Shown piece after piece: positions 39,181 to 54,298 of a DNA stretch of 64,000 nt. The notes below the pieces were generated by a model. It did no database searches. It saw nothing but the letters and a program-made list of their open reading frames with translations, and was not told the DNA's origin. Both the position numbers and the translations under genes were made by a program. Source of the DNA: Solenopsis invicta (taxonomy: Eukaryota; Arthropoda; Insecta; Hymenoptera; Formicidae); assembly GCF_016802725.1 (NCBI RefSeq), contig NC_052679.1:24361561-24425560 (forward strand). Reading direction: 5' to 3'. Numbering within the stretch: position 1 is the first letter of the stretch; each line of letters opens with the position of its first letter.

Positions 39181-40403
39181 AAATTCAACGGTATATTATA
39201 TGACAAAGTTATGTTGTGATATTTCTATTTTCCAAAAATAATTAAAAACTACTCCATAAGTATATGGTACGTGGAGTTCTACTTCGCAATGATTAACAGG
39301 AGTGACAGCAACAATGTGAAACGTTGTAATTAACAAATTTATAACTTTCGCCGTATTTATGACCAACATTTTGACACAAATGCTTGAATAAATGTTATAT
39401 GAAACTTCTGTTTCCACAGAAACTATCACACGTACACTGTTACAATATTAAATAACATATAAATGAAATACAGAAGCGGATGGCTTTTATACTTATTGTA
39501 TAAAAAGAAACGAACATGGCTTTCCAATAACCTTCCCTTTTATTGCATTACATCAATCTCGATAATCTTTCAACATTTCAATTATTCAAAATATATTTAT
39601 CGTTCCGCAATAACGCGTGTTCACTGTTTCAAGTAAGAGTGTATACTGATTAGAAGAAAAAAGAATAATATTGCATTCATTTTCATTTTATTGAATAACT
39701 TTGTTTATAATTAATATTTTTGATTTAAACTTAAACGATTACATTTGTCAGAGTGTTGTTTAACAGATTTAGACTCTAGACTTAAAGTAATGAAATATTT
39801 ATTATTTAGGACGTGATTTATAAGAATCAAGTGCACTACATAATCGGTAAAAAAAGAAAAGTGGTTACAATACGGCTATCCATAAAAATAATTTTAAAAA
39901 ATTAGTTCAGTTAAAAAAAAAACATAGTACCTTGTTACACAATTATATATTTCTAATTTTCCATTGTTTAAAATTTTCCCGATTTAGAATTTTCTTGTGT
40001 TCAGAAGCTTTAGAAATACCATTAGATATTTTATTAGAAATAATTTATCTCTGTTTAACATTAAACAACAAGCATAAAATGATATTTCTAAACACCGCTC
40101 TTTAGAATGATAATCTATTCACAACAATTTATCGAAGAAATATTTCGATATAAAAGTTTTACTTAAAAAACTATATTAACAAAATTCCATGTTATTGCTT
40201 TAACTTTGTATAACTCAAAATGTATATGGCCACATAAAAAGTTAAATAACAAAAAAACACTCGAGTGTATGCACCTTCGCGTAATAATAAACTCAAGCTT
40301 AAGAATAATGAAGGGAAGTGTATGTAATTAACGTTAAAAGTGTACATTGAAAAAGATTAGAAGTGCTCAAAAGTAAAAATGCCGGTAATTCTGTAGTATA
40401 GGG

Positions 40404-40898
40404 TAGAGTTGAGCAAAAATTCACTACCTGTGAATTAGTCACTGATAATAAAAATTCACGTTCACGACCTGTGAACAAATATGAAAATTCACAGTGAATA
40501 GTGTGAATGGGACTTTTGGCTTTCCGCACTGTCGAGTAGTCACCAAATTAAAAAGCTATACATTAAAATGCGCAATTAAAGATTATTTGCAATGCAAAGT
40601 ACAAATTAGAATCTAAGATTTATTAAATAAAAGTTTTAGTTTACGTTTTTTATAATATATATTATAGATTATTATAATAAATATTTACCCATGACTGTGC
40701 CTTCTCTAAAATGTATTTTGTTCGATGTAAAATTTGATAAAATCATAATAAAACTTTAATTGATAATTTACCTAGTATATATTATACCTAAATCATGATT
40801 TTAAGCATTCACAGTACACTGCTAAAAATCACTGATAAAAAAAAATCACATTCACAATTATCACTGTGAATGAAAAATCACAGATATGCTCAACTCTA
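40404..40898. mobile_element. hAT-like MITE, 495 bp, with 8-bp target duplication
   Basis: The TIRs are TAGAGTTGAGCA and its complement TGCTCAACTCTA. They are flanked on both sides by GTATAGGG (40396-40403 and 40899-40906). The homologous unit upstream of copy 3 has one GTATAGGG and no insert (31367-31374). Subterminal regions are full of TTCACAGTGAAT-type words. Eight-base duplications and this TIR are hallmarks of hAT elements. No transposase is encoded. Confidence 0.9.
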
Positions 40899-41950
40899 GT
40901 ATAGGGGACCAATTCCAATTATGTTGACATTGACATATGTTATAGCGACAAGAATACCGAACAACTTTTCTTTATAAATTAATAGGCGTTTTCGTATAGT
41001 TTTCGAGATATGTTTAGTGAAAGAAAAAACAATTTTTTTTTTAATTACTTCAGAAAATATTTATTTTACAAAAAATGGCGCATACAAAAAATAAAGTTTG
41101 TGATAAGTTCTACAAAAAGAGTCATATACATATTTTACATAACTTTACAACTTTAGTCGTTATAATAAAAAAACTGTTATAAAATGAGTTTTTTTTATTG
41201 TTATTAATAATTTATTTTCAGTAATAAAAAAACACACACACACACACGGAAATGCAAAGGAGTGGTCCGTAGACTTAAACGTTACGTAAATGTTTTTCTT
41301 GATGTGCGCGATTTTATAACATTTACATAAACACTCCTTGAAATTTTTTCGTCATCTCCTATTACAAAAAAATATGAAAAAAACAGGCTTCGTGAAGTAT
41401 CAAGCGCATATACGTTTATGGAATGGTTTCCAATTATTTTCGGAAAATAGAAGTGTCGCGACATAACTTTATCATATATCGTTAAATTTGTAAAAAAATA
41501 AGTTTTATTTTGCTTATAAAAAGAAAGAAAAATTTTGAAAAGTAGGTAAATGATGAGAGAAAATATTTTAAAAAAATTTTTTTTATTTCTTTATCACAGT
41601 TTTTTATCACAATTTTTTATAAAGTACTCTTAGAGCCATTCAACATTTATTTAAAACATTTTTCTCTATCTGTTATACTTTCGACGATATACGCTTTGAA
41701 ATAAAAAAGACGATTTTCTTCAAAGAGATATTTCACCACCTAAAACCGAACATCAGCCGCCAAAAAAAAATTGTTTTGTTCATCCAAATTAATTAAGTCC
41801 ATCTACTCTAAACTTATATACAAAGTTTTAGATATTTTTGAATTTTACACTTGCCGAAATTTCCTTCTAAGATGCATTTTAAAATAAATAAATTATAACA
41901 TAATTATATTGTTTAAATTAATGTGTAATCAAGCGCTACCATTCTCGCTC

Positions 41951-43348
41951 TTTTGGCCTCTGAAACAGATTTCGAGTTATTATTTGTTTTTATACTAAAA
42001 TTGTACATAATTATTTCCTGCTTAATGTATATTAAACATATAGGTACTTATCTCATTTAATATTTTAATATTTTAATGGCAAAAGATTAATTACATTAGA
42101 AAATAAATATGCAAACAAATTTTATCTAGTTCATTTAATTCCAAAATAAATTACCTTAGTAATACTTTTCAATTTTTGCAATAAAACATAATTTGTTAAG
42201 TAAACATATTCTTTTCTTTAAAATATTTTTCTGTTGAACTATATAGAACATATTTAGTAATTGTGCACTATAAGAGACCCAGCTCCAATCATGTTGACCT
42301 TGACATATGTTATAGAGACAAAAATACTGACCAACTTTTTCTTATAAATTAATTGACACTTTCCTACAAATTTCGAGATATACTTAGAAAAAGAAAAAAC
42401 AGATTTTCTTAATTATTTCAGAAAATATTCATTTACAAAAAAATGTGTTAAACAAAAAATGAAGCTTGTGATAAGCTCTACAAATAAAGTTCTGTACATA
42501 TTTTTTACCTAACTCCAATACTTTAGGAGTTTAATCAAAAAACCATTTTGAATAAACTCTGACAAATTCAAATTTTTACATGACGTACAGAGAAAACGTG
42601 GGCGGGGGAGAGGCTCCGCCCCTCGCCTAGCACTCTTTCGCCGTATTTTTCTTAACTTAACCCACCCCGTCTCAGTCGGTCCACTAATGACGTGAGGGAA
42701 CCATAATTTCAAATTTAATACTGCAACATGGTCAATTAGATATCTTTGGCCAAATTACAACTAAAGTAAAAATAGATTTAAAAAAATACGGAGAGGGGGT
42801 GCGGGGGAAGGGCAAAACCCCTTCCCCGCCCAAGCATCTACATTTCGCGCAAAACTACTCAAAATAAAAAAAGAATATTTATAAACAGTTTATCTACTAT
42901 AATAACTACAATATTGAAGTTAGGTAAAACATGTATATAAACTTTTTTTATAAAACTTATCACAAGCTCTATTTTTTGTTCGATACATTTTTTTATAAAA
43001 TAAATATTTACCCGGTAAGCATATTTTAGACACTTAAATGTGATATTTACAGCATAATTTTGGTTGCCCTTGTGAAAACATTAATTATTATCAAAAAATA
43101 TATCTATGACAAATTATGAGAAGCGTTTTAATATACAGACATTAACAGAAGATCACGTTAAGAATGAATAAGGAAGTTTAAATATATCAGTTTTTTTAAT
43201 TCTTGAAATTAATTATCAATAGAACGTTCCTTTTTTCTCACAAGATTATATCTGCTGCATAATAATTCTTGTGTGATGTTGTTCGCTGGATTGGTGGAAT
43301 GCTTGCATAAACTGTAACACCTATAAAACGTGAATCTTAATGCATATG
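41951..43348. repeat. Upstream flank of GMC copy 4
   Basis: Homologous to 32450-33856. It includes the second copy of the foldback insertion at 42256-43018, flanked by ACATATTT and GCATATTT, with the same GC-rich palindromic core (about 42590-42835). Confidence 0.75.
42256..43018. mobile_element. Foldback insertion upstream of GMC copy 4
   Basis: Same element and position as 32745-33528, 21 bp shorter. The GC-rich core has lost part of its spacer. Present by duplication, not by a new insertion. Confidence 0.7.
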
Positions 43349-43355
43349 TATATAT
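43349..43355 (+). promoter_or_regulatory. TATA box of GMC copy 4
   Basis: TATATAT, 82 nt before the ATG. The base context before it (CATATG) differs slightly from CAGG in the other copies. Confidence 0.45.
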
Positions 43356-43430
43356 GCCAGGCATTAAATAGAAATTCTGCATTATCGCGCCCAACTCGAA
43401 ACACCTTCAATAGCCAATTCTCACTTGGAT

Positions 43431-45971
43431 ATGTCGGTCAAGATTCCGAGCTTCATTTGCTTTCTCAGTGTTACAATATTCGTTACTATATTTGTTCCGT
43501 TGCAGTCAAGCGGACAACCACAAACAAAACGATACGACAGTATTTACGGCAATAATATCAGCGGACACGAATTAACAAATATACTTGAAACAGGTACCGG
43601 AGTCTTAAACTTCCTAATAGAAGACCAACGTTATATGACTGAGCAGCTGCCGGACATAGTTCCGCAATTTGGAGCAGTGTACGATTTCATAGTAATTGGC
43701 GCCGGTACGGCTGGCGCTACGATAGCTGCAAGATTAAGTGAGATTCGCAAGATTAAAGTGTTGTTGATCGAAGCTGGATCTAACGAAAATTTGCTGATGG
43801 ACATTCCGCTCCTCGCTCATATGCTGCAGCTAAGCAATGATATTAATTGGAAGGACCAAACAAAATCATCCAACAAATACTGTCTCGGTATGAGTAAGAA
43901 TAGGTGTAATTGGCCTAGAGGAAAAGTGATGGGAGGCAGCAGCGTCCTAAACTACATGATCGCAACCAGAGGCTGCGCCGAAGATTATAATCGATGGGCC
44001 AAAATGGGGAATGTAGTCTGGGCTTACAAGGATGTCCTCGAATACTTTAAAAAGATGGAAACCATAGATATCCCAGAACTGCAATCGGATACTACTTATC
44101 ATGGAACTCAGGGACCGTTGCATATTTCTTACCCAAAATTTCAAACACTACTGGCAGACGCCTTCCTAAGAGCCGGCAAAGAGCTGGGATATCCGGTGTT
44201 GGACTATAACGGAGAAAATATGATAGGATTCTCGTATTTGCAGACCACGACTATAAATGGCACTCGTATGAGCAGCAACAGAGCTTATTTACATCCTGCA
44301 AGAGATCGTCCTAATCTTCATGTGACACGCGAAAGCATGGTAAAAAAATCCTGATCGATCAACGTACGAATCGGGCGATTGGTGTAAAGTTTATCAAAAA
44401 TAGTCGAATTATCCAAGTGTTTGCGAGTAAAGAAGTAATTTTGAGCGCGGGTGCCATCGGATCGCCACAATTATTGATGATGTCTGGCATTGGACCCGCC
44501 AAACACCTTAGCGAACTCGGAATAAATGTTGTTCAGGACTTACCAGTAGGTGAAAATTTGATGGATCACGTAGCATTTAGCGGGTTAACATGGACAGTGA
44601 ATAAACCGATAAGTCTCCGACTGTTAGACATGATAAATCCCACTCTTCCGTATATAGGAGATTTTCTGATGGGACGCAGAGGACCGTTTACTATCCCGAA
44701 TGCGTGTGAGGCTGTCGGTTTCATTAACACCAAAAATCCAAAAAAACGTGACAGTATGCCGGACCTAGAACAGCTATTTATTGGTGCTGGAATTAAAGGA
44801 GATGTTTTGTTTCCAATTTTAATGGACTTCAACGATCGAATGCGTAAGATATGGCAGAAATATGGTAGCAATTACGGTTGGAGCATACTACCAATTTTGT
44901 TGAAACCAAAGAGTCGTGGACGAATAAGACTATTAGCCAATAATATTAATGTTAAACCTGAGATTGCTCCAAATTACTTTGATAATCCAGAAGATGTTGA
45001 AACGATGATTGCTGGCATTAGAAGTGCAATAACCGTCGGTCAGACGAAAACAATGCAGAAGTTTGGTTCACAATTGTCGAACGATACTTTTCCCGGATGC
45101 GAAAACTACAAATATGACTCTGATGATTATTGGGAGTGCGCAGTAAGAACGACGAGTATCACAGACTTTCATTATTCTGGAACTTGCAAGATGGGACCGA
45201 AAGGAGATCCAATTGCAGTCGTCGATCCTAGGTTAAATGTATTCGTTAGGCGCACTTTAAAGTACTTATTCTCAAAGAGTGATGCCAAATTTCTATAGGC
45301 AGTTAGCCTTTTTTCTTTAGTCCTTAAAAGTAAACTCGGTGTTTGGAAGTGTTGATAGATTTTTTCACGCTGATTCCGAATGTGTAGGTCTTTAGTTGAT
45401 GCCCTGCACCGTTCCAGAGAAAATGAGCCCCAAAAAGTTTCAATTCCATGAGAACTGTAACTTTCAATCCTCATAATTTGAAAAGTACTTAAGGAAAAAG
45501 AATTTTCTTATATTGTTTTGAAATGTTCTGCAGATTGACTACAAGAAAATGTAATAAAGAATATAATGTGTTGAAAAGTATCAATACCTTTTAATATTTC
45601 AGAAATTATTAAAATCATTTTCAAGTAAAAACTTCTTTTATTTTTATTGCATTTTTTTATAGTCGATCTCGAGAACTTAACAAAATACTATAAAAAGGCT
45701 ATTTTTCCTTAAGTATTTTTTGAATTATAAAAATTGAAAATTTTTTATGGAATTAAAACTTTTTAAAACTCATTTTCTCTGGAACGATACATGGCGTCAA
45801 CTGGAGACCTATATATTCGGAATTAACGTGAAAAACTCTATCAATCCCTCAAAATACTGAGTTCACTTTTAAAGGCTAAAAAAATGGACTAAATTTGACT
45901 TTTTGCAACAAATATTTCAATAATCTAAGCACGCGCACACACACACACACATTCTCTCTCTCTCTCTCTCT

Positions 45972-46023
<52 letters not shown>

Positions 46024-46230
46024 CACACATACACACACGTCTTGATTTATAATTTATACATTTATATACATATATAGGTGATTGGTGTTGAAGGACTGCG
46101 AGTAGCAGACGCTTCTATCATGCCCGAGATTATATCGGCGCACACAAACGTGCCTACCTATATGATTGGCGAAAAGCTGGCAGACATGGTCAAAGAAGAT
46201 TGGGGATACTTGAATAAGTCACGAACGTAA
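43431..46230 (+). CDS. GMC oxidoreductase copy 4, with a 1-nt frameshift
   Basis: Join 43431-45238 and 46078-46230; with the frame restored it would match the 653-aa layout of copies 3, 5 and 6. The frame breaks at a run of seven A (44342-44348) where copies 5 and 6 have eight. The first frame then stops at 44354, just past the ESMVKK stretch. Everything before and after is open and keeps GAGTAG, GKVMGGSSVLN, GAIGSPQLLMMSGIG and the catalytic His (ITDFHYSGTCKMG). A homopolymer indel may be a sequencing or assembly error. Two further oddities: the donor is AAT|GTATTC instead of AAG|GTATTC (Lys to Asn, weaker -1 base), and NVVW replaces NVGW. So it is either a real gene with a base error or a very young pseudogene. 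The terminal exon is identical to those of copies 2 and 3. AATAAA at 46247. Confidence 0.75.
45273..45905. repeat. Foldback element in the intron of GMC copy 4
   Basis: Same place and structure as in copies 2, 3, 5 and 6. Confidence 0.85.
45935..46040. repeat. (CA)n(CT)n compound microsatellite before the splice acceptor
   Basis: A CA run followed by about 70 bp of CT and a short CA stretch, ending about 40 bp before the terminal exon of copy 4. Copies 5 and 6 have the same compound structure with longer CT; copies 2 and 3 have CA only. Confidence 0.95.
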
Positions 46231-48194
46231 TTTATTATACCGTATTAATAAAAAGTTCTTAATTGATATAAACTTTATTACAAATTAACAATTCTCTCCA
46301 TTGAGATCAATATAAACTAGAGCACACCTTCTCTATATTATAATAAAATATAGAAAACTGAGGATCAAAAGAAAAATGTAAAAGATGGAGATTCACATAC
46401 TGATATCGTTAACTTCTTTATACAAAACTATTTTATGTTAAAATTGATTCACATAATCAGTGAAATATCAACAAATTCCTGAAGAAAACGGTGTAATACT
46501 AGTTCTGTGTGACTGTCCTCCGTTTGAAAATTGAAATGTCCCATTTCTTGAAGACGCCGTCCAGCGGCGTGAGCTATGTGAGCTCAATAATCTGCAATGT
46601 ACAAAAGTAGAAATTGAAATTAGTTTTTGGGATATGGACATTACTGAAATACTTCTATAAAAAATACTAAAATTATTATACTATCTCATATCTATTCATG
46701 TTATAAAACTATTCATCATTCTACCGAAAAATCCTAACAAATCTTTACAATAATAATATCATGCTTTTAACAGGTTGCAATAAATATGTGTTTTTAAAAT
46801 TGTAATTTCTCCTAAATCCAGCAAATATTCTTATCCACAAATACGGACATAAGCTGAAAACATATCCACGAATAGCAACATCTTTACATAATATATCTGT
46901 ATATTTGCAGATCTGAATGTTCGCTGAAATTACGAAAAATTATAATTTCAAAATATAATTATCATATTCATATTCAACCAATTAATTTTTAATACATATT
47001 TATTAGGAATTTCCAGGATTAATAATAAATTACTACACGGCATATTTTTTATTTACCAGAAAAACCGCAATTTCTTGTAAAATTTAATTAACGTACTACG
47101 CAAGAATTTTTTGTAATAGAACGTAGAAACTGTAGCCTTCCAATCAACATATTATAGAATTCCGACTACTTCATAAAAAATCTTTACAAGTTGGTACGGA
47201 AAAAAAACAGATTTTTGAGAAAACCGAGTTAGAGTTATTACATTGAGAAGTTTACACAATTGAATGCAATTACTTAAACAGAAAATTTTTGTTAAATGTA
47301 GTAAATTGTTTAACAAATTCCAAATACAACCCAATAGTATGATTAACGTGGAATTTTGAATAGAAGCTCAATAGATGATCAACGTGGAATTCCGAGTTTG
47401 AAATCTTACGGAAATGCTCGTAAAATCAAATAAAAGTTGTTCGCAGTTTTCTGGAAAACTACGTTAAACCACAACGGACACGTTTTTCTTATAAGAATAA
47501 ATGCGGTTTTTGAATAAGGAAATTTTTGTTAAATCTAACAAATTGCACAAGAAATTTATAATTCAAATTAAAATCTAATTAGACTGTTGACGTAGAATTC
47601 CGAGTAGAAACACGTTTGCAATCTTGGTTGATATAAAACCGCATAGAATTTATCTTTTTTGTGGTTTTTTGACAACAACGTTAAACCACATATTGATACA
47701 TTTTTCTATGAAACCCAGGAAAACATTTTTTTATCTATAATTATATATGTATGCCTATATACATATAAATACATATACTTATAAATAATCATATATATTT
47801 TAATATATATGAACATATTTGATAATAATAATTATGTATAATTATTTATAATTATATATAAAAAATTTTTTTCTGGAGAGTAAATGCGGTTTGAGAAAAT
47901 TGTAGCAAATAAACACATGGATGTGTCCGCTTTAGATTGAAACGAGTTTTTAATATGTTGTAGTACACACAAAAATAAGTGACACGTATTTTTTCATACG
48001 TGCACTTTTAGGGGGCAAAACACCCCTTTGAAAAAAATCGGTTTTTTTCTTTTGAAGCGTATATTGTCGAAACTATAAGAGATAGTGAAAAATGTTCTAA
48101 ATGAAAATTGAATGGCTTGAAGAGTATTTTATAACAGCAAAAGAAATGTTTTCTTTAATTTTTATTATACTTTTACCCACTACGTAAAATTATT
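46231..48194. repeat. 3' flank unit of GMC copy 4
   Basis: Homologous to 36678-38620 and to 63035-64000. Contains the AT-rich MITE-like element at 47714-47876. Noncoding. Confidence 0.8.
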
Positions 48195-48550
48195 TTATTT
48201 TATAAGCAAAATAAGTGTGTGTGAAACTGGCATATCATTTGGTGAAAAATTACTAAACATTGACAGTTTATTTTCAATAGTTCTACAGTTCCTGATAGAT
48301 AAAACAAATAATTCTTGTTCCGAAAATGCAACTTGTCTTTGTTCATTATTAGCAATCATGTTTTTTCCTGACTGTCGCAATCTTTCAAACTCTTCTCGTA
48401 CAGTTTTTTGAGTCTTGGATATCTTTTTGCCTGGAAGTCCTTCGTCCGAGGAGGTAGTTCATAACTTTTTGGGTCTTTTTAGCATTCTGTCACTTCTCGA
48501 TATTTTCTTTTTTTCTATTATCACTTCTTTTCCCATGTTAAACGGAATTA
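48195..48550 (-). pseudogene. Transposon-derived ORF fragment (basic protein)
   Basis: On the minus strand, MGKEVIIEKKKISRSDRM starts near 48540 and stops after RPKKL. Past a frameshift, LPGKKISKTQKTVREEFERL continues to LFVLSIRNCRTIENKLSM and runs into sequence shared with the hairpin arm at 38633. It is rich in Lys and Arg. I do not recognise the family. Sharing with a dispersed hairpin makes a mobile element the likely source. Homology to the other intergenic units stops at about 48310. Confidence 0.4.
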
Positions 48551-49070
48551 AACTGCAATTCCAATCAATTATGCAATTCATAAAGAATCATAATTGTCAT
48601 TGTTTTTAAATCAATTTGAAATAATTTGTTGTAAAACTCAATAATTTATAATTAAGTGTCCATTTTAACAAATTTTAACTATTGAAATAATTTACTCGTA
48701 AATAATAGTAGACGAAAATGTTAATGTTATCCCTTAAACACACAAGTGGGTCTGGGAGACCTTCCCAAAAAAACTTCACTTTCGTGCCATTTTCTTTTAG
48801 TTAAGCAATAAAGTTGGTCAATTATAGCAGTCAATAGAGAAGACTTTAAACTTTTTTTTCACCTAATCCGAATCTTCTTTCTCAATCCGTCTTCACACAG
48901 TAAAGCAATCGAAATTTTAGAGGAATTTTCAATGTATTTAAGGGTTACATATATATAATGTTATGTATAATCGCTTTACTTTTAAACTTTCACAACGGTA
49001 TTTATGTTTAATTTCACATTTATCAATATTACGGTAACACCAAAGTGTTATTCACGTTTTATAGGTGTTA
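48551..49070. other. Unique sequence before the transposon at the block junction
   Basis: No gene seen. The last 22 bp (49050-49071, ATTCACGTTTTATAGGTGTTAC) are an inverted copy of a piece of the GMC promoter region (for example 43313-43334). Confidence 0.55.
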
Positions 49071-51324
49071 CTGCCCAGATAACAATTTGTGACGGCTCAC
49101 GTCACTTTTACAGCGTGATATCACGTATGCATTGCAGTCATATTGTCCCATCAATGTGATAGCGGCACGTGTGCATGCATGGAAAGTGGCATTAATGATA
49201 CACAAATCCATATATTTTCAAGAATGCGCTCTTCTTGACCTTCTTGAAAGCTCCATTTCGGCATTCTATACATTTTCCTTCATACGTCCGTCAAGTTTAT
49301 TGCCTCGACTGCAATGGATAAATTGGAACATTGGAAAACTTCTGCAAAATCAGAAGTTCTACCAACATCGTATATACAAACTTGCGTTCAAAATTTTTTG
49401 ACAATAAAGATAGTACGTTCTTCCATTTGAACTATATTTTGTATAATGCAGATTTCTTCATTATTTTGAATGCAGCAATTGTCACGAAGAGAAGTGGAAA
49501 ATGTGATATTCCCAATTGTCAGTTTTCGAAATTGTCGGTAAAGGCGGGCAGGCATATATTGCAATAGAGGTCCTTCTACGTGAATTGTAGATGCATGAAT
49601 TTGGATTGTATTATCAACGGAAGCTAGGACAATGTCATTTAATTCGCACATTCTATTGTAAAATTGTTCAAGAGCTAAATGCGGTTTTCAAATATATTTT
49701 CGGAATTGAGGCATATTATTTTCATAGCAAAAGGCGCTATATGAATCCAAAGGTCCCAATCTTGCAACATTGTCGACTACATGCAGGAGACCGTGCACAT
49801 TATACGAGAGAAATTGTTCTCCGTACAGTTTCTCGCATAAGTTGACATAACTTTCCAGAGCTTCTTTCCACCAAATATACGTTGAATCGGGGACATTTTC
49901 TAAGCTAAGAAGACGCATCACAAAGTGTAGGGAGTATAAAATGCTCGTAGTATTCTTCATGTAAAACATTTTGCAGCACAACCGGAGCAGTATACAGTAA
50001 GAATTGTTTCAACTCAGTGCCTTTGAAATGGCAAAACATAGAGAATTTATTTGGGCGGCGGTTAAATTCCGATGGACAATATACTTGAAGATCCACCATC
50101 CGGGAATCAAGAATTTCTACTTTTCTTGTATTTAATTTCTGTTTCCCATACTTTCCTGTCAGATGTGTGTGCAGAATTTTTTTGACAACTCCTATGTATA
50201 GCTGCGAGGTGCATAGCTTCGAATGGCACATGCGTCACTATGAGTGGACTCAAGGGACTTGCACCTTTATGGTGATCTTCATCTATCATATCCGATATTG
50301 GTCATCCGTTCTTGGTGGATGACGAATCCCCGGAAAAACCATCGTTCCAGAAAAAGATGCTGTTCCTTCGCAACGATGACCTTTTACTTTACATTTTGAA
50401 CACGCGTTCGACGATGTGTGTCCAAAATGATTTAAGATAAATGCCCTTGCTGGTGCATCAGCAATAAAGCAACAAATTTTTAATGGCGATGGAACTTTTT
50501 TTTTACAGTCACTGCGGTGCGTTCAGAAAAAACGTGCGCGCAAGTTTAAACTGAGAAACTGGATTGTAATAATGCCTTACAATAAAATGGGATAAAATTT
50601 AAAAGTTAAAAAAGAAAGCACAATTTTGTAAATTACATAATAGGTAATATTTTTAAATTCATAATTAAAATTGAAAATACTTAAAAGAGATAAATAAATA
50701 GATAAATAATTTAATATATTAAATAAAAAATTATATGTATTATGTGTATATAATATAAAACTGTATTATATATAAATTATGTAAGTTATATTTAAATATT
50801 ATATTGAAAATTATTTAAAAATTATAGTAAAAAAGAAATTGTATTTGTCCTATAATTTCTGATTAATTAACAATAAAAATTAAAAAAAATCATATATAAA
50901 ATATTTCCTATTATATTAAAATATATATTTTTTATATATTGTTATATTAATAAGAACATTTATATAAAATTGTAAAATGCATGACGATTTAAAATTTTGG
51001 TCATTTTTTACTCCGTCACGTTGTGCAGGTAAAGTGATTGCGTTGGTGCATGCACGTGTGAGTATCACATGTAAGGGTGATATAAATTCTCACTATAAAA
51101 AATACACAATGATAAATATACAATCATACACAACGATAGAATATATAAAATAATCTTTTCGATCACTCATATATCTTCTCACGCATGACTTTATAATGCC
51201 ACTTTCCATGCATGCACACATGCCGCTATCACATTGATAGGGCAATATGACTGCGATGCTGCACGCATAAGTGATATCATGCTGTGAAGGTGACGTGAGC
51301 CGTCACAAATTGTTATCTGGGCAG
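49071..51324. mobile_element. DNA transposon with TIRs of about 125 bp at the duplication junction
   Basis: The left end CTGCCCAGATAACAATTTGT and the right end (its complement at 51305-51324) begin TIRs of about 125 bp (49071-49194 and about 51190-51324) that match with few differences, including ATCAATGTGATAGCGGCA and GTGCATGCATGGAAAGTGGC. TA flanks both ends. Total 2254 bp. A decayed transposase lies inside on the minus strand; the rest is AT-rich filler. The class is uncertain. Beyond the right end the promoter of GMC copy 5 begins at once. Confidence 0.88.
49388..50495 (-). pseudogene. Decayed transposase of the 49071-51324 element
   Basis: Minus-strand reading in several frames. About 50490-50395 gives ADAPARAFILN then CSKCKVKGHRCEG; next FPGIRHPPRTDDQYR and a stop pair; then DEDHHKGASPLSPL and FEAMHL (50290-50200); next HFKGTELKQFLLYTAPVVL (about 50035-49975), a frameshift, YNVHGLLHVVDNVARLGPLD with AFCYEN (about 49800-49715), and finally EEICIIQNIVQMEERTIFIV (to 49388). 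This order of motifs is that of a large DDE-type transposase family common in animal genomes, often annotated as transposase domain-containing proteins and perhaps CACTA-like; that class is from memory. Stops and at least two frameshifts make it nonfunctional, and the N-terminal part is missing. Confidence 0.75.
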
Positions 51325-51356
51325 TAATATCTATAAAACGTGAATCTCAATGCAAG

Positions 51357-51363
51357 TATATAT
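51357..51363 (+). promoter_or_regulatory. TATA box of GMC copy 5
   Basis: TATATAT, 82 nt before the ATG. Only 32 bp separate it from the end of the transposon, so no ancestral upstream promoter sequence remains beyond that point. Confidence 0.5.
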
Positions 51364-51438
51364 GCCAGGCATTAGATCCAGATTCTGCATTATCGCGCCC
51401 AACTCGAAACACGTTCAATAGCCAATTCTCACTTGGAT

Positions 51439-54298
<2,860 letters not shown>

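Larger units (their letters stand above)
38143..41950. repeat. Segmental duplication, first copy (partner 55752-59590)
   Basis: Nearly identical by eye to 55752-59590 at an almost constant offset of about 17.6 kb, with only scattered substitutions and short indels. It contains the AT-rich MITE, a hairpin repeat, the hAT-like MITE and a CA run. No gene. Short frames such as 38313-38507 and 38997-39203 recur in the partner only because the DNA is duplicated. Confidence 0.9.

Noticed and set aside
49132..49845. Plus-strand ORFs inside the transposon
   Set aside because: They are antisense to the decayed transposase and its TIR. The family motifs read on the minus strand.
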